In this document: positions 10,101 to 17,829 of the stretch, piece after piece
Numbering within the stretch: position 1 is the first letter of the stretch
How the letters are laid out: every line of letters starts with the position of its first letter
DNA from: an uncultured Polaribacter sp.
GTDB lineage: Bacteria > Bacteroidota > Bacteroidia > Flavobacteriales > Flavobacteriaceae
Length of the DNA: 64,000 bases
Reading direction: 5' to 3'
Assembly (NCBI RefSeq): GCF_947503875.1
Contig: NZ_CANNFH010000002.1
Coordinates: 186,001 to 250,000, forward strand
Translations under genes and position numbers: made by a program
Notes under the pieces: generated by a model
The model's database searches: none
The model's input: the letters and a program-made list of their open reading frames with translations, nothing else
Told to the model about the DNA's origin: nothing

Positions 10101-10568
10101 GGTAACTGCATTTTGGTTGTTACCAGAAGTTAGTCCTCTTGCAATAAATCCTTTGGTTTCTAAACCTTCAAAAAGTTTTATTTCTTTGGTTTTTTTGTTT
10201 GTAGTTAAGCTGTATAATTGGCCAGTATTTGCGCTATTGGGCACAATTAAACGTTCATCATAAGGTGTATAAACTTTGGTTAAAAATGCAGGTAGTTTAT
10301 AATATTCTAAAGTTATTGTTGTGTATTTTTTAGCATTAATAAATAAAGTTGCATTGTTAAAATCTACAGTATACTCTTCTTTGTTAATTGGTTTTAACAA
10401 AGCGTTTAAAACTTTAAACTTTAACGGGTTTATGGGTACAGAATCAAATTGTAAAGTATCTTTTTTAAGCTCGTATTTTTTAGTTCTAAAATCTGTGGTA
10501 AGAGATTGCGATTGGATAGCGAATCCAATAAAAAATAGAGATAGAAAAAGAAATTGTTTTTTAAACAT
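7188..10568 (-). CDS. Large outer-membrane/surface protein of unknown function (1126 aa), SprA-like features
   Basis: 1126 residues with a signal peptide (MFKKQFLFLSLFFIGFAIQS). The N-terminal half has a FIARGLTSGNNQNAVTN segment and an IERGADKDYTIDYNLGEITF segment, phrases that resemble parts of the giant gliding/T9SS protein SprA, though this protein is less than half its length. The C-terminal half is a long series of amphipathic strands, contains a calcium-binding-like YNNDGIQDFDEFE loop, and ends in SVQLRAIF, consistent with a large barrel. It lies 59 bp downstream of ogt on the same strand and may be the last gene of the tatD operon. The SprA comparison is from memory and unverified. 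Confidence 0.65.
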   Translation of the reverse strand: MFKKQFLFLSLFFIGFAIQSQSLTTDFRTKKYELKKDTLQFDSVPINPLKFKVLNALLKPINKEEYTVDFNNATLFINAKKYTTITLEYYKLPAFLTKVYTPYDERLIVPNSANTGQLYSLTTNKKTKEIKLFEGLETKGFIARGLTSGNNQNAVTNAALDLEISGKLSESITLKANIWDTNIPIQENGYSQNITDFDLIFVEMFHEDWRVRAGDLSLTNQESYFAPFVKQAAGLEVEANITDNLKVSASGAVVRGVFNRFTITGLEGNQGPYKIIGANNETNILIIGGSDKVFINGIQIERGADKDYTIDYNLGEITFNTTYPITNDMRIVIEFQFSDRNYTRFVTYESAKYTSEKLNISGFFYSENDAKNQPLQQVLTEEQKQILAAAGNDTTLMFAESAFVDTFDENKILYRKVQNGAVEIFENSVDENEELFFVNFINVGTNKGDYSLERSTAIGNIYRFVGVNNGNFSPITRLIPPTKSQIFMVKSDYDSQKKTKISSEVAVSNNDANLFSSIDDNTNSAVAAKVGWQQVLIDKKWKLTSDINHEFAHKNFRTLQRWETVEFNRNWNLLTNNATKNHFQTEFKLENKKQDFIQYRYNHLNYIDTYNGNKHELNAKMQLNNTAFFVDGSFLSNTSTLEENTFLVLRATAEQQLKKGWLGAFTNLETNSRKNNNSNNFVNTSHRFKEFETYFGIGDTAKVFAKIGFNYRDNDSIKNNTFTQINNRKTIYINSKLINKKNTNLSVFANYRFTENAFTEDEQSLNSRIVFTKNLFQNFLTLNTLYETSSGNIARQEFVYVQTEPGLGYYTWLDYNNDGIQDFDEFEIAEFQDQANYLRVPKPNLRFLATQRAKFRQSVNLNFKGWKSKTGLKKTLSYFTNESFLSAENEQRRIGNSFNFNPFNFKEDQLVGLNFSLRNSLFFNRNLQKYSTTYTFGNLRNKQQFLIGSQENNIKTHQLDFAHKFATFWLAEFMTKISENDLQTENFNNRNYFIEATEIQPRISFLHNNNNKLSAFYHYKNKKNTLADFETLIQQKFGIEYLFIKGAKNQITANANIFLNNFNGDTNTPVAYQMLEGLQDGQNYTWNLLLNRKLNNFLNLNLSYLGRKSENTKTIHTGSVQLRAIF

Positions 10569-10627
10569 TTACAAGCTATAGCAACAAAACGTAAAAATAG
10601 AATTTTTAATATGCCTAAAAAGGTATT

Positions 10628-11119
10628 TTAAAAGAGCGTTTGTTGTTTTACTGGATTTTCTAAAGCCAAAAGCCATTTTTTACGCCAAATTTCGCCAGCG
10701 TAGCCTGTTAAAGAACCATCTGAACCAATAACTCTGTGACACGGAATAATTATCCAAAGTGGGTTTTTGCCATTGGCAGTGGCAACTGCTCTTATAGCTT
10801 TTACGTCTCCTAAAGCTTTACTTTGCGCTAAATACGTGGTGGTTTTTCCATACGGAATTTTCAATAATTGTCTCCAAACTTTTATTTGAAAAGCAGTGCC
10901 TTTTGGATTTACAGTTAAATTAAAACTTGCTCTTTTTTTGTTGAAATATTCGTCTAGTTGCACTACACAATCTTGTAAGCAATATGGTACAGATTTATTC
11001 AATTCTTCCGCAGAAACTTGTTCTTCATCTAATATAGAAACAGACTGAATTCCATTTTTATCGCCAATAATTTTTGCGATTCCAATTGGTGTTTTTTGAT
11101 AAGTAGTTTCTGTTTTCAA
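10628..11119 (-). CDS. ogt: Methylated-DNA--[protein]-cysteine S-methyltransferase
   Basis: 163 residues. It repairs O6-alkylguanine by transferring the alkyl group irreversibly to its own cysteine. The acceptor motif IIPCHRVIG places the active cysteine at residue 127, preceded by the helix-turn-helix segment FQIKVWRQLLKIPYGKTTTY. The length suits an Ogt-type protein without the Ada regulatory domain. It starts 3 bp after the stop of the membrane protein gene at 11123-11830, so the genes are probably co-transcribed with tatD. Confidence 0.95.
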   Translation of the reverse strand: MKTETTYQKTPIGIAKIIGDKNGIQSVSILDEEQVSAEELNKSVPYCLQDCVVQLDEYFNKKRASFNLTVNPKGTAFQIKVWRQLLKIPYGKTTTYLAQSKALGDVKAIRAVATANGKNPLWIIIPCHRVIGSDGSLTGYAGEIWRKKWLLALENPVKQQTLF

Positions 11120-11122
11120 AAT

Positions 11123-11830
11123 TTATAAATTGTAGGCAGCTCTTAATTCTTTTGCCTCGTTGTCAGATGCGTAATTCATCATTAGCAAACCTTCTGTGGT
11201 TTTTAGCGTGCCATTTTTTATTTCTTTTGCAATATAATTTCTTGCTTTTTCTGTTTTTCTAAAATCAGCAGTAAAAGTGCCAATCATTTTTTTAGGATTC
11301 ATTTTAGAGAATTTATCCAGCACAATTTGATTGCCTAAAAAATTAAAAAGCAATGCAATTTCTCGATCTGAATTTATTAAAACTTGTTTTTTAATTTCAG
11401 TATTTTCTGTTTTTATGGTGATGAAATTATCGGTTCCAGCACTGTACATACTCGTTAAAATACCACTATTAGAAGTTCTACCTGAATAATCTAAAATATT
11501 ACAGTCTAAAACGGTTACTTCTTCAAAAGGAATAGTAATTTCATCAATTAAAAAAGCTGCTGTTGTAACTTTAATTTTGCCGGTTTTGGTAATTAAAATA
11601 TCATCTTTTAAAAACCGATTTAAAAGGCCAGAAATACTAAAAAAGAGAAATGCAACTGTAGAAATTGTGTAAAATGTATTGGATAAACTATCAAAATCAG
11701 CTTCATCCTTAATAATTATAATTGCAATAACCGCCATAAAAGCAACAAACAAACCTATATACATATAAATTTTAGGATGCTTAAAGTTAAAAAACTTTCT
11801 GTGCGTTCTTATGGTTTCTAAAATAATCAT
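11123..11830 (-). CDS. Two-TM membrane protein with a PH-like cytoplasmic domain, unknown function
   Basis: 235 residues. Two hydrophobic helices (about 22-40 and 54-70) follow a short basic N-terminus. The soluble region then begins with DDILITKTGKIKV and EITIPFEEVTVLDC, a strand pattern like bacterial PH (bPH) domains. A C-terminal helical part contains KARNYIAKEIKNG. It overlaps the tatD stop by 4 bp (ATGA) and is followed within 3 bp by ogt, so it is translationally coupled in a tatD-ogt transcript. I do not recognise a named family. Confidence 0.7.
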   Translation of the reverse strand: MIILETIRTHRKFFNFKHPKIYMYIGLFVAFMAVIAIIIIKDEADFDSLSNTFYTISTVAFLFFSISGLLNRFLKDDILITKTGKIKVTTAAFLIDEITIPFEEVTVLDCNILDYSGRTSNSGILTSMYSAGTDNFITIKTENTEIKKQVLINSDREIALLFNFLGNQIVLDKFSKMNPKKMIGTFTADFRKTEKARNYIAKEIKNGTLKTTEGLLMMNYASDNEAKELRAAYNL

Positions 11831-12591
11831 ACACCAAATACGGCTTTTGAATTTTCTGTGGTTATTTTTGCAATCTCATCATAAGAAACGCTGTAAATGT
11901 CTACCAATTTATCTATAACATAGGTAATATAGGCACTTTCATTTCTTTTGCCACGAAAAGGTTTTGGTGCCAAATAGGGTGCATCTGTTTCTAAAACAAT
12001 GTGTTTGATATCTATTTCGTTTAAAAATTTATCAATTTTACCATTTTTAAAAGTGGCAACACCACCAATTCCTAATTTCATATTGTAAGAAATGGCTTGT
12101 TTTGCTTGTGCTAACGTTCCTGTAAAACAGTGAAAAATACCGAATAAATCGTCTGCTTTTTCTTCTTCTAAAATTTCAAAAATCTCATCAAAAGCATCTC
12201 TACAATGAATTATAATAGGCAATTTTTTTTCTTTTGCCCATTTAATTTGTGTTCTAAATGCTTCTTGCTGTTGGGTTAAAAAAGTTTTGTCCCAATACAA
12301 ATCGATTCCAATTTCGCCAATAGCGTAAAAATTCTTTTTATCTAACCATTCTTTTACATGTGCCAATTCTTCTAAATAATTTTCTTTCACATAAGTAGGG
12401 TGTAAGCCCATCATTAAAAAAACACTTTCAGGAAAATCTTTTTCTAATTGTAACATGCTGGTTGTACAACTACTGTCTATTGCAGGAACAAAAAAACGAG
12501 ATACACCAGCGTCTTTAGCACGTTGCATCATGGCTGCTTGGTCTTCTTTAAATTCTTCTGCGTAAAGATGTGTATGTGTATCTGTAATCAT
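11827..12591 (-). CDS. tatD: TatD-family metal-dependent hydrolase (deoxyribonuclease)
   Basis: 254 residues with the full amidohydrolase-fold signature of TatD/YcfH enzymes: ITDTHTHLY (His6, His8), GEIGIDLYWD, PIIIHCRDA, FHCFTG and ETDAPYLAPKPFRGKRNE. These are divalent-metal DNases implicated in 3'-5' DNA processing; the in vivo substrate of such homologues is often unclear. It is the first gene of a minus-strand group with the PH-like membrane protein and ogt. A -7 box lies 24 bp upstream (12615-12622). Confidence 0.93.
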   Translation of the reverse strand: MITDTHTHLYAEEFKEDQAAMMQRAKDAGVSRFFVPAIDSSCTTSMLQLEKDFPESVFLMMGLHPTYVKENYLEELAHVKEWLDKKNFYAIGEIGIDLYWDKTFLTQQQEAFRTQIKWAKEKKLPIIIHCRDAFDEIFEILEEEKADDLFGIFHCFTGTLAQAKQAISYNMKLGIGGVATFKNGKIDKFLNEIDIKHIVLETDAPYLAPKPFRGKRNESAYITYVIDKLVDIYSVSYDEIAKITTENSKAVFGV

Positions 12592-12614
12592 TTTTTAAAG
12601 CTTTTTTAGCACAA

Positions 12615-12622
12615 CAAAAATA
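12615..12622 (-). promoter_or_regulatory. -7 element TATTTTTG of the tatD transcript
   Basis: Exact TAnnTTTG match on the minus strand (plus-strand CAAAAATA), 24 bp before the tatD ATG. Confidence 0.5.
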
Positions 12623-12703
12623 CTGAAATATCAAAAGAAAATAAGCAAAAAAAGCATTTTATGAATGCAGTAAAGAACACTAGAAACACAAAAACTTTAA
12701 TAG

Positions 12704-12711
12704 TATCTTTG
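12704..12711 (+). promoter_or_regulatory. -7 element TATCTTTG of the helicase gene
   Basis: Exact TAnnTTTG match followed by CAC, 17 bp before the helicase ATG. Confidence 0.55.
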
Positions 12712-12727
12712 CACAAAATTACAAGGA

Positions 12728-14080
12728 ATGACTTTTGAAGATTTAGACTTATCAAATCAATTACAATATGCCATAGACGATTTGGGTTTTACTACGCCAA
12801 CGCCTATACAAGAACAGGCATTTTCTGTGGTTAGATCTGGTAAAGATGTAGTAGGAATTGCACAAACTGGTACTGGTAAAACCTTTGCCTATATGTTGCC
12901 AATTCTTAGAGATTTAAAATTTTCTAAACAGTTGCATCCTAGAGTTTTGGTTTTGGTGCCAACCAGAGAATTGGTAATTCAGGTGGTAGATGAAATTGAA
13001 AAATTAGCAAAATATATAAATGTAAGAGTTTTAGGAGTTTATGGTGGTACAAACATAAACACGCAAATACAAGCCATTTTACAAGGGCAAGATATTATTG
13101 TGGCAACTCCTGGGCGTTTGTATGATTTGGGTTTAAGTAACTCTTTAAAATTAAAATCTATTCAGAAATTGGTAATTGATGAAGTAGATGTAATGCTAGA
13201 TTTGGGTTTTCGCTTTCAGCTGATGAATATCTTTGAAATTATACCAGAAAGAAGACAAAACGTATTGTTTTCTGCAACAATGACAGAAGATGTAGACGCT
13301 TTAATTTACGATTTCTTTAAAAATCCAGAGAAAATATCTATAGCTGTTTCTGGAACACCGTTAGATAATATTGAACAAGTTTCTTACAATATACCTAACT
13401 TTTTTACTAAAGTAAATCTGTTGCATCACTTGTTAAGAGATAAGCAAACGTTTCATAAAGTATTAATTTTTGTGGGCTTTAAAAGAACGGCAGATTTGTT
13501 ATTTAAACATTTGCAAGATGTTTTTAATGATGAAATGTGTGTAATACATTCCAATAAAACCCAAAATTATAGAATACGTTCTATAAAGCAGTTTGACGAA
13601 GGTAAAAATCGCATTTTGCTGGCTACAGATGTTATGGCGCGTGGTTTAGATTTTGATGGAGTTTCTCATGTAATTAATTTTGATACACCAGATTTTCCTG
13701 AAAATTACATGCACAGAATTGGTAGAACAGGTCGTGCAGAAAGAGCAGGAAAAACCATTTTACTATCTACACCAAAAGAGCAAGAACCAAAAGCGGCGAT
13801 TGAAACTTTAATGGATTATGAAATTCCGGTTTTGGCATTGCCAGAAGAAGTAGAAATTGCTACAATGCTTACAGAAGATGAGCGCCCAAAAGAAGATAGA
13901 GAACAATCTAGAAATAGAACTGCTTTAGAGTATGTTCCTGGACCAGCTTTTCATGAAAAGAGTGAGAAAAATAGCAAGGTAAATTTAGGCGGTTCTTACA
14001 GAAGAGAAATTGCGAAAAAGTATAAAAAACCTAAAACTAGAGGCGATAAAAATTACAATCGTAGAAATAAGAAGAAGTAG
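12728..14080 (+). CDS. DEAD-box-family ATP-dependent RNA helicase with a DEVD motif II
   Basis: 450 residues. The helicase core is complete: Q motif GFTTPTPIQEQ (20-30), motif I AQTGTGKT (45-52), PTREL, TPGR, motif II DEVD (151-154), SAT, ATDVMARGLDF and HRIGRTGRAERAG. The third residue of motif II is valine instead of alanine. A basic tail (KKYKKPKTRGDKNYNRRNKKK, in part) probably binds RNA without specificity. The architecture is that of RhlE-like helicases acting in ribosome assembly or RNA turnover; the specific target cannot be read. Start ATG 12728 lies just after the -7 box. Confidence 0.93.
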   Translation: MTFEDLDLSNQLQYAIDDLGFTTPTPIQEQAFSVVRSGKDVVGIAQTGTGKTFAYMLPILRDLKFSKQLHPRVLVLVPTRELVIQVVDEIEKLAKYINVRVLGVYGGTNINTQIQAILQGQDIIVATPGRLYDLGLSNSLKLKSIQKLVIDEVDVMLDLGFRFQLMNIFEIIPERRQNVLFSATMTEDVDALIYDFFKNPEKISIAVSGTPLDNIEQVSYNIPNFFTKVNLLHHLLRDKQTFHKVLIFVGFKRTADLLFKHLQDVFNDEMCVIHSNKTQNYRIRSIKQFDEGKNRILLATDVMARGLDFDGVSHVINFDTPDFPENYMHRIGRTGRAERAGKTILLSTPKEQEPKAAIETLMDYEIPVLALPEEVEIATMLTEDERPKEDREQSRNRTALEYVPGPAFHEKSEKNSKVNLGGSYRREIAKKYKKPKTRGDKNYNRRNKKK

Positions 14081-14285
14081 TTTTTAATTTGGGTATTTTG
14101 GAGAAACTTGAGAAATATTATTCTAATAGTATTTAATTTTTCAACTCCATTTTATTTCCCTAAAAATAACATTTTAAGTTTATGCTTTTTTAGTAATTTT
14201 AGAGATGTAGGTTGCCTTTGTCGAAATCGATAATGTAAATCTAAATTTTAATAATTTAGCTGTAAAATAAATAAAAAAACAAAAA

Positions 14286-14651
14286 ATGCAAATTTTAACT
14301 GCACAAGAATTGCACAACTTAGCAATGAATATTGTTGGAGAAAAATTAGAGAAAATGGGTTACGAATTTCAGGCAATTAACAGCCAGCTGAAAAGACATC
14401 CACAGTATGTGTTATTTAAGAAAGGAGAACCTACTATTTTTGTTTTGGTAAAAGCTACCAATAACATTCAAAATCCTAATGATTATGATGTTTTATGGAT
14501 GGAAACCTTTAAAAATCATGCAAAAAAGCAAAATGCAAAAGTATGGTTCGCAGGAGTTGGTATTGCTAATGCAGAAAGTGTAGAAAACCCGGTTTTTAAA
14601 AACCAACCCTATTATGTGGCTTTTGAAGATTTTATTAAAATATTAGAGTAA
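14286..14651 (+). CDS. Conserved-looking small protein of unknown function (121 aa)
   Basis: 121 residues, soluble, without signal or membrane segments. It starts with a helical stretch (AQELHNLAMNIVGEKLEKMGYEF in part) and has an alternating strand region with KRHPQYVLFKKGEP followed by TIFVLVKA. The strand ending in Val-Lys after an acidic residue recalls the E-x-K strand of PD-(D/E)xK nuclease folds, but the catalytic acids are not convincingly placed, so this is only a structural hint. It stands alone after the helicase (205 bp gap, no feature seen there) and converges on the FNR-like gene, 10 bp away. Confidence 0.7.
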   Translation: MQILTAQELHNLAMNIVGEKLEKMGYEFQAINSQLKRHPQYVLFKKGEPTIFVLVKATNNIQNPNDYDVLWMETFKNHAKKQNAKVWFAGVGIANAESVENPVFKNQPYYVAFEDFIKILE

Positions 14652-14661
14652 GTTTTACAGC

Positions 14662-15348
14662 TTAAAAACCTTGGGCAATCTTTTCTAAACTTTTTGTGTC
14701 TAGTATTTTAAATTCTTTACCTTTAAATTCTACCAAACCTCTCTTTTTAAAGTCAGATAGCAAACGAATTGCAGATTCTGTAGCTGTGCCTACAATATTG
14801 GCAAAATCTTCTCTAGATAATTGCAGGTTAATAATGCCATCATCAGTCACATCAAACTTATCTTTTAAGCGAATAAGAGTTTCTGCCAAACGTTGTTTTA
14901 CTGTTTTCTGAGCCATATCAACAATAACATTATCAGCTTTTTTTAGAGTATTAGCCATGTCTTTTAAAACACTCATGGTAAACCCAGGGTTTTTTTCTAG
15001 GTCTTTTATAATTTCTTCTTTAGGTATAAAACAAACTTCCATATCATCTAAAGCAATAGCAGTTAAATTGGCTGGCTCATCAGAAATTAAACTTCTTTCA
15101 CCAATAATATCTCCCTTTTTAATTAAACTAATTATTTGGTTTCTTCCATTTTCACTCATTTTAGAAACTTTGCAAACACCGTCTTTTATGCAGAAAACAC
15201 CATTTATTCTATCACCTTCTTCAAATAAAGGTTTACCTTTTTTTATAATTTTAGAAGTTTTGCATGCAGATACTCTTTTTAACTCTTCTCTAGAAAGGTG
15301 TTTTAAAGAATTAAACTGTTTTACAATGCACTGCTCGCACTTACTCAT
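14662..15348 (-). CDS. FNR-like Crp-family transcription regulator with N-terminal cysteines
   Basis: 228 residues: cyclic-nucleotide-binding-type beta-roll (about 30-115), dimer helix, and HTH (about 150-200). Cysteines at 4, 7, 29 and 106 are notable. C4-x2-C7 and C106 (in MEVCFIP) line up with C20, C23 and C122 of E. coli FNR (MVCEIP), while the remaining ligand may be C29. The recognition helix TATESAIRLL keeps Glu191 and Arg195, the residues that read the TGA core in Crp/FNR proteins. It is divergent from ccoI-hemN and close to the cbb3 oxidase operon; predicted operators lie before both. Oxygen sensing through an Fe-S cluster is the leading inference; redox sensing by thiols is the alternative. 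Confidence 0.88.
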   Translation of the reverse strand: MSKCEQCIVKQFNSLKHLSREELKRVSACKTSKIIKKGKPLFEEGDRINGVFCIKDGVCKVSKMSENGRNQIISLIKKGDIIGERSLISDEPANLTAIALDDMEVCFIPKEEIIKDLEKNPGFTMSVLKDMANTLKKADNVIVDMAQKTVKQRLAETLIRLKDKFDVTDDGIINLQLSREDFANIVGTATESAIRLLSDFKKRGLVEFKGKEFKILDTKSLEKIAQGF

Positions 15349-15373
15349 GAGATGTGTTAATTATATGTTAATT

Positions 15374-15381
15374 CAAATATA
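15374..15381 (-). promoter_or_regulatory. -7 element TATATTTG of the FNR-like gene
   Basis: Exact TAnnTTTG match on the minus strand, 25 bp before the ATG at 15348. The centre of the operator at 15392-15403 is only 16.5 bp upstream, which would overlap RNA polymerase contacts and suggests autorepression. Confidence 0.5.
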
Positions 15382-15391
15382 TTAAAAAAAC

Positions 15392-15403
15392 TGACATATA
15401 TCA
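15392..15403. promoter_or_regulatory. Predicted FNR-type operator TGACATATATCA
   Basis: Inverted TGA-N6-TCA with flanks C...TATTTTA. It resembles TGACAATTGTCA at 19732-19743, and both are followed by ATATTTTA. Its centre (15397.5) lies 29.5 bp before the -7 box at 15427, exactly the spacing seen at the cbb3 operon, consistent with class II activation of ccoI-hemN. Confidence 0.6.
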
Positions 15404-15426
15404 TATTTTAGAGTTGAGATTTAACA

Positions 15427-15434
15427 GATTTTTG
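15427..15434 (+). promoter_or_regulatory. Weak -7 element GATTTTTG of ccoI-hemN
   Basis: GATTTTTG matches TAnnTTTG at all but the first base. A weak box with an activator site at the -41 region is what an activator-dependent promoter looks like. It overlaps the GTG at 15434, ruling that codon out as the ccoI start. Confidence 0.45.
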
Positions 15435-15454
15435 TGGTAGGCAAACGAGTAAAT

Positions 15455-17827
15455 ATGAAATCTACACAATGTTATCACTGTGGCGATTCTTGTGATGACA
15501 TTCACATTAAATTTGATGAAAAAAGTTTCTGTTGTAATGGTTGTAAAACTGTTTATGAGATTTTTTCTGAAAATGATTTAACCAGTTATTACAATTTTCA
15601 AGACAATCCAGGAGCAATTCCTACTGAAATTCAAGGAAAATACGATTTTCTTGAAAAGGAAGAAATTGTACAAAAACTTTTAGATTTTTCTGATGGGAAT
15701 ACGCAGATTGCTACACTATATATTCCACATATACATTGCAGTTCTTGTATTTGGATTCTAGAAAATTTACACAAATTACAACCACAAATAACTGCTTCTC
15801 AGGTAGATTTTCCAAAGAAAAAGGTAAGAATTACTTACAATTCTGCAACTACTTCTTTAAAAGAAATTGTGTTATTATTAAGCACAATTGGTTACGAACC
15901 TTATATTAGTTTAGAAGATTACGAAGGTGGAAAAAAAGCAGTAGACAGAAGTTTAACCTATAAATTAGGTGTTGCAGGTTTTGCATTTGGTAACGTAATG
16001 TTTTTGTCTTTTCCAGAGTATTTTGAGGTTGATGGTTTTTGGATAGAAAAGTATAAAAATGTCTTTAGATGGTTAATGTTTGTGTTTTCTTTACCTGTAG
16101 TTTTTTATGCAGGAAATCAGTATTTTATCTCGGCTTATAAAGGTTTAAAATCTAAAATTTTAAATATTGATGTACCTATTGCATTGGGTATTTCTGTATT
16201 ATTTATAAGAAGTGTTGTAGAAATTATTTTCGATTTAGGAACTGGTTTTTTTGATAGTTTAACCGGTTTGGTTTTCTTTTTATTATTGGGAAAGTTTTTT
16301 CAACAGAAAACCTACAATTTCTTGTCTTTTGAAAGAGATTACAAATCGTATTTTCCTATTGCAGTTACTAGAATTAAAGACAATACAGAAGAAAATGTAC
16401 AAATTTACGATGTAGAAAAAGGAGATCGTTTGTTAATTAGAAATCAAGAATTAATTCCTGTAGATGGTATTTTAATTAACGGAAATGCACAAATAGATTA
16501 TAGTTTTGTTACGGGTGAAGCAGAGCCTGTGGCTAAAAAATCTGGAGACAAATTATTTGCGGGAGGTAAACAGCTTTCGGGAATTTTAGAAATAGAGGTT
16601 TTGGCTTCTGTTTCTCAAAGTTACTTAACGCAATTGTGGTCTAGTGATGTTTTTCAGAAAGACAACAAATCGCCTTTTAAAACCATAACAGATAAAATTA
16701 GTAAAAACTTTACAGTTGGGGTTTTAACAATTGCATTTTTAGCAACAGCTTTATGGTTATTTAAAGATACTAGTAAAGCTTTAAATGTGTTTACGGCGGT
16801 TTTAATTATTGCTTGCCCTTGTGCAATTGCTTTGGCGGCGCCATTTACTTTAGGGAATATGTTGCGTATTCTAGGAAAACAAAAATTCTACTTAAAAAAC
16901 GCTACAGTTATAGAGCAATTGGCAAAAATAGATACTCTTATTTTCGATAAAACAGGAACCTTAACTACCAATGCAAAAAACAGTATTTTTTATGATGGTA
17001 TTGCTTTAAATAACCAAGAAAGTACGCTTTTAAAAAGTGCATTAAGAGCATCTAACCATCCATTAAGCAGAACCTTGTATGATACTTTTAAAGCATTTGA
17101 TGTTTTAGAAATTACAGATTTTAAAGAGGTTGTAGGTAAGGGAATTCAAGTAAATTATAAAGAGCAAAGCCTAAAGTTAGGGAGTGCTTCTTTTGTAAAA
17201 AACACTACAGAAGAAAATAATTTAGATACTGCTGTTCATGTTAGTTTTAATAATGTTTATAAAGGTAAATACACTTTTAAAAATTCTTATAGAAAGGGAG
17301 TAAAGTCAATTTTTAATCAATTAAAAAACACCAATAATTTGTGGGTGGTTTCTGGAGATAATGAAGGTGAAAAAGCGTTTTTAGAAGAATTTTTACCCAA
17401 AGAAACACAGTTTTTATTTAATCAAAAACCAGAGGATAAATTAAATATAGTATCAAAATTGCAAAAAGAAGGCAAAAAAGTTGCCATGATTGGAGATGGT
17501 TTAAATGATGCTGGTGCTTTAGCACAAAGTGATGTTGGTATTGCATTATCAGAAAATATAAATGTATTTTCTCCTGCTTGCGATGGTATTTTAGATGCAA
17601 CACAGTTTTATAAAATAGCCACCTATTTAAATGCTTCAAAAAAGGCAATCAAAATTATAAGATACTGTTTTGTATTGTCTTTATGTTACAATATTGTGGG
17701 ATTGTATTTTGCAGTTACAGGCCAGTTAATGCCAGTAATTGCAGCAATATTAATGCCTTTAAGTTCTATTAGCGTAGTTGTTTTTACAACAATTGCTACC
17801 AATTTATTGGGTAAAAAAATAAAATAA
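15455..17827 (+). CDS. ccoI: CcoI/FixI-type copper-transporting P-type ATPase
   Basis: 790 residues from ATG 15455; the earlier in-frame GTG (15434) lies inside the predicted -7 box. It supplies copper across the inner membrane for cbb3 oxidase assembly. The N-terminus has a cysteine-rich ribbon (CYHCGDSC and FCCNGC), then an HMA domain with HCSSC. The P-type core has ACPCAIAL (CPC metal site), DKTGTLT phosphorylation motif and GDGLNDAGALAQSD. The poly-cysteine N-terminus plus HMA is the CcoI rather than the CopA layout. The hemN start is 2 bp after its stop. The cognate oxidase operon begins 2 kb downstream. Confidence 0.93.
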   Translation: MKSTQCYHCGDSCDDIHIKFDEKSFCCNGCKTVYEIFSENDLTSYYNFQDNPGAIPTEIQGKYDFLEKEEIVQKLLDFSDGNTQIATLYIPHIHCSSCIWILENLHKLQPQITASQVDFPKKKVRITYNSATTSLKEIVLLLSTIGYEPYISLEDYEGGKKAVDRSLTYKLGVAGFAFGNVMFLSFPEYFEVDGFWIEKYKNVFRWLMFVFSLPVVFYAGNQYFISAYKGLKSKILNIDVPIALGISVLFIRSVVEIIFDLGTGFFDSLTGLVFFLLLGKFFQQKTYNFLSFERDYKSYFPIAVTRIKDNTEENVQIYDVEKGDRLLIRNQELIPVDGILINGNAQIDYSFVTGEAEPVAKKSGDKLFAGGKQLSGILEIEVLASVSQSYLTQLWSSDVFQKDNKSPFKTITDKISKNFTVGVLTIAFLATALWLFKDTSKALNVFTAVLIIACPCAIALAAPFTLGNMLRILGKQKFYLKNATVIEQLAKIDTLIFDKTGTLTTNAKNSIFYDGIALNNQESTLLKSALRASNHPLSRTLYDTFKAFDVLEITDFKEVVGKGIQVNYKEQSLKLGSASFVKNTTEENNLDTAVHVSFNNVYKGKYTFKNSYRKGVKSIFNQLKNTNNLWVVSGDNEGEKAFLEEFLPKETQFLFNQKPEDKLNIVSKLQKEGKKVAMIGDGLNDAGALAQSDVGIALSENINVFSPACDGILDATQFYKIATYLNASKKAIKIIRYCFVLSLCYNIVGLYFAVTGQLMPVIAAILMPLSSISVVVFTTIATNLLGKKIK

Positions 17828-17829
17828 TT

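Noticed and set aside
15434-15454. ccoI start at GTG 15434
   Set aside because: The codon lies within the predicted -7 box; ATG 15455 gives the usual cysteine-rich start.
17418-17648. Minus-strand His/Leu-rich ORF within ccoI
   Set aside because: Shadow of the ATPase coding strand, with no start context.
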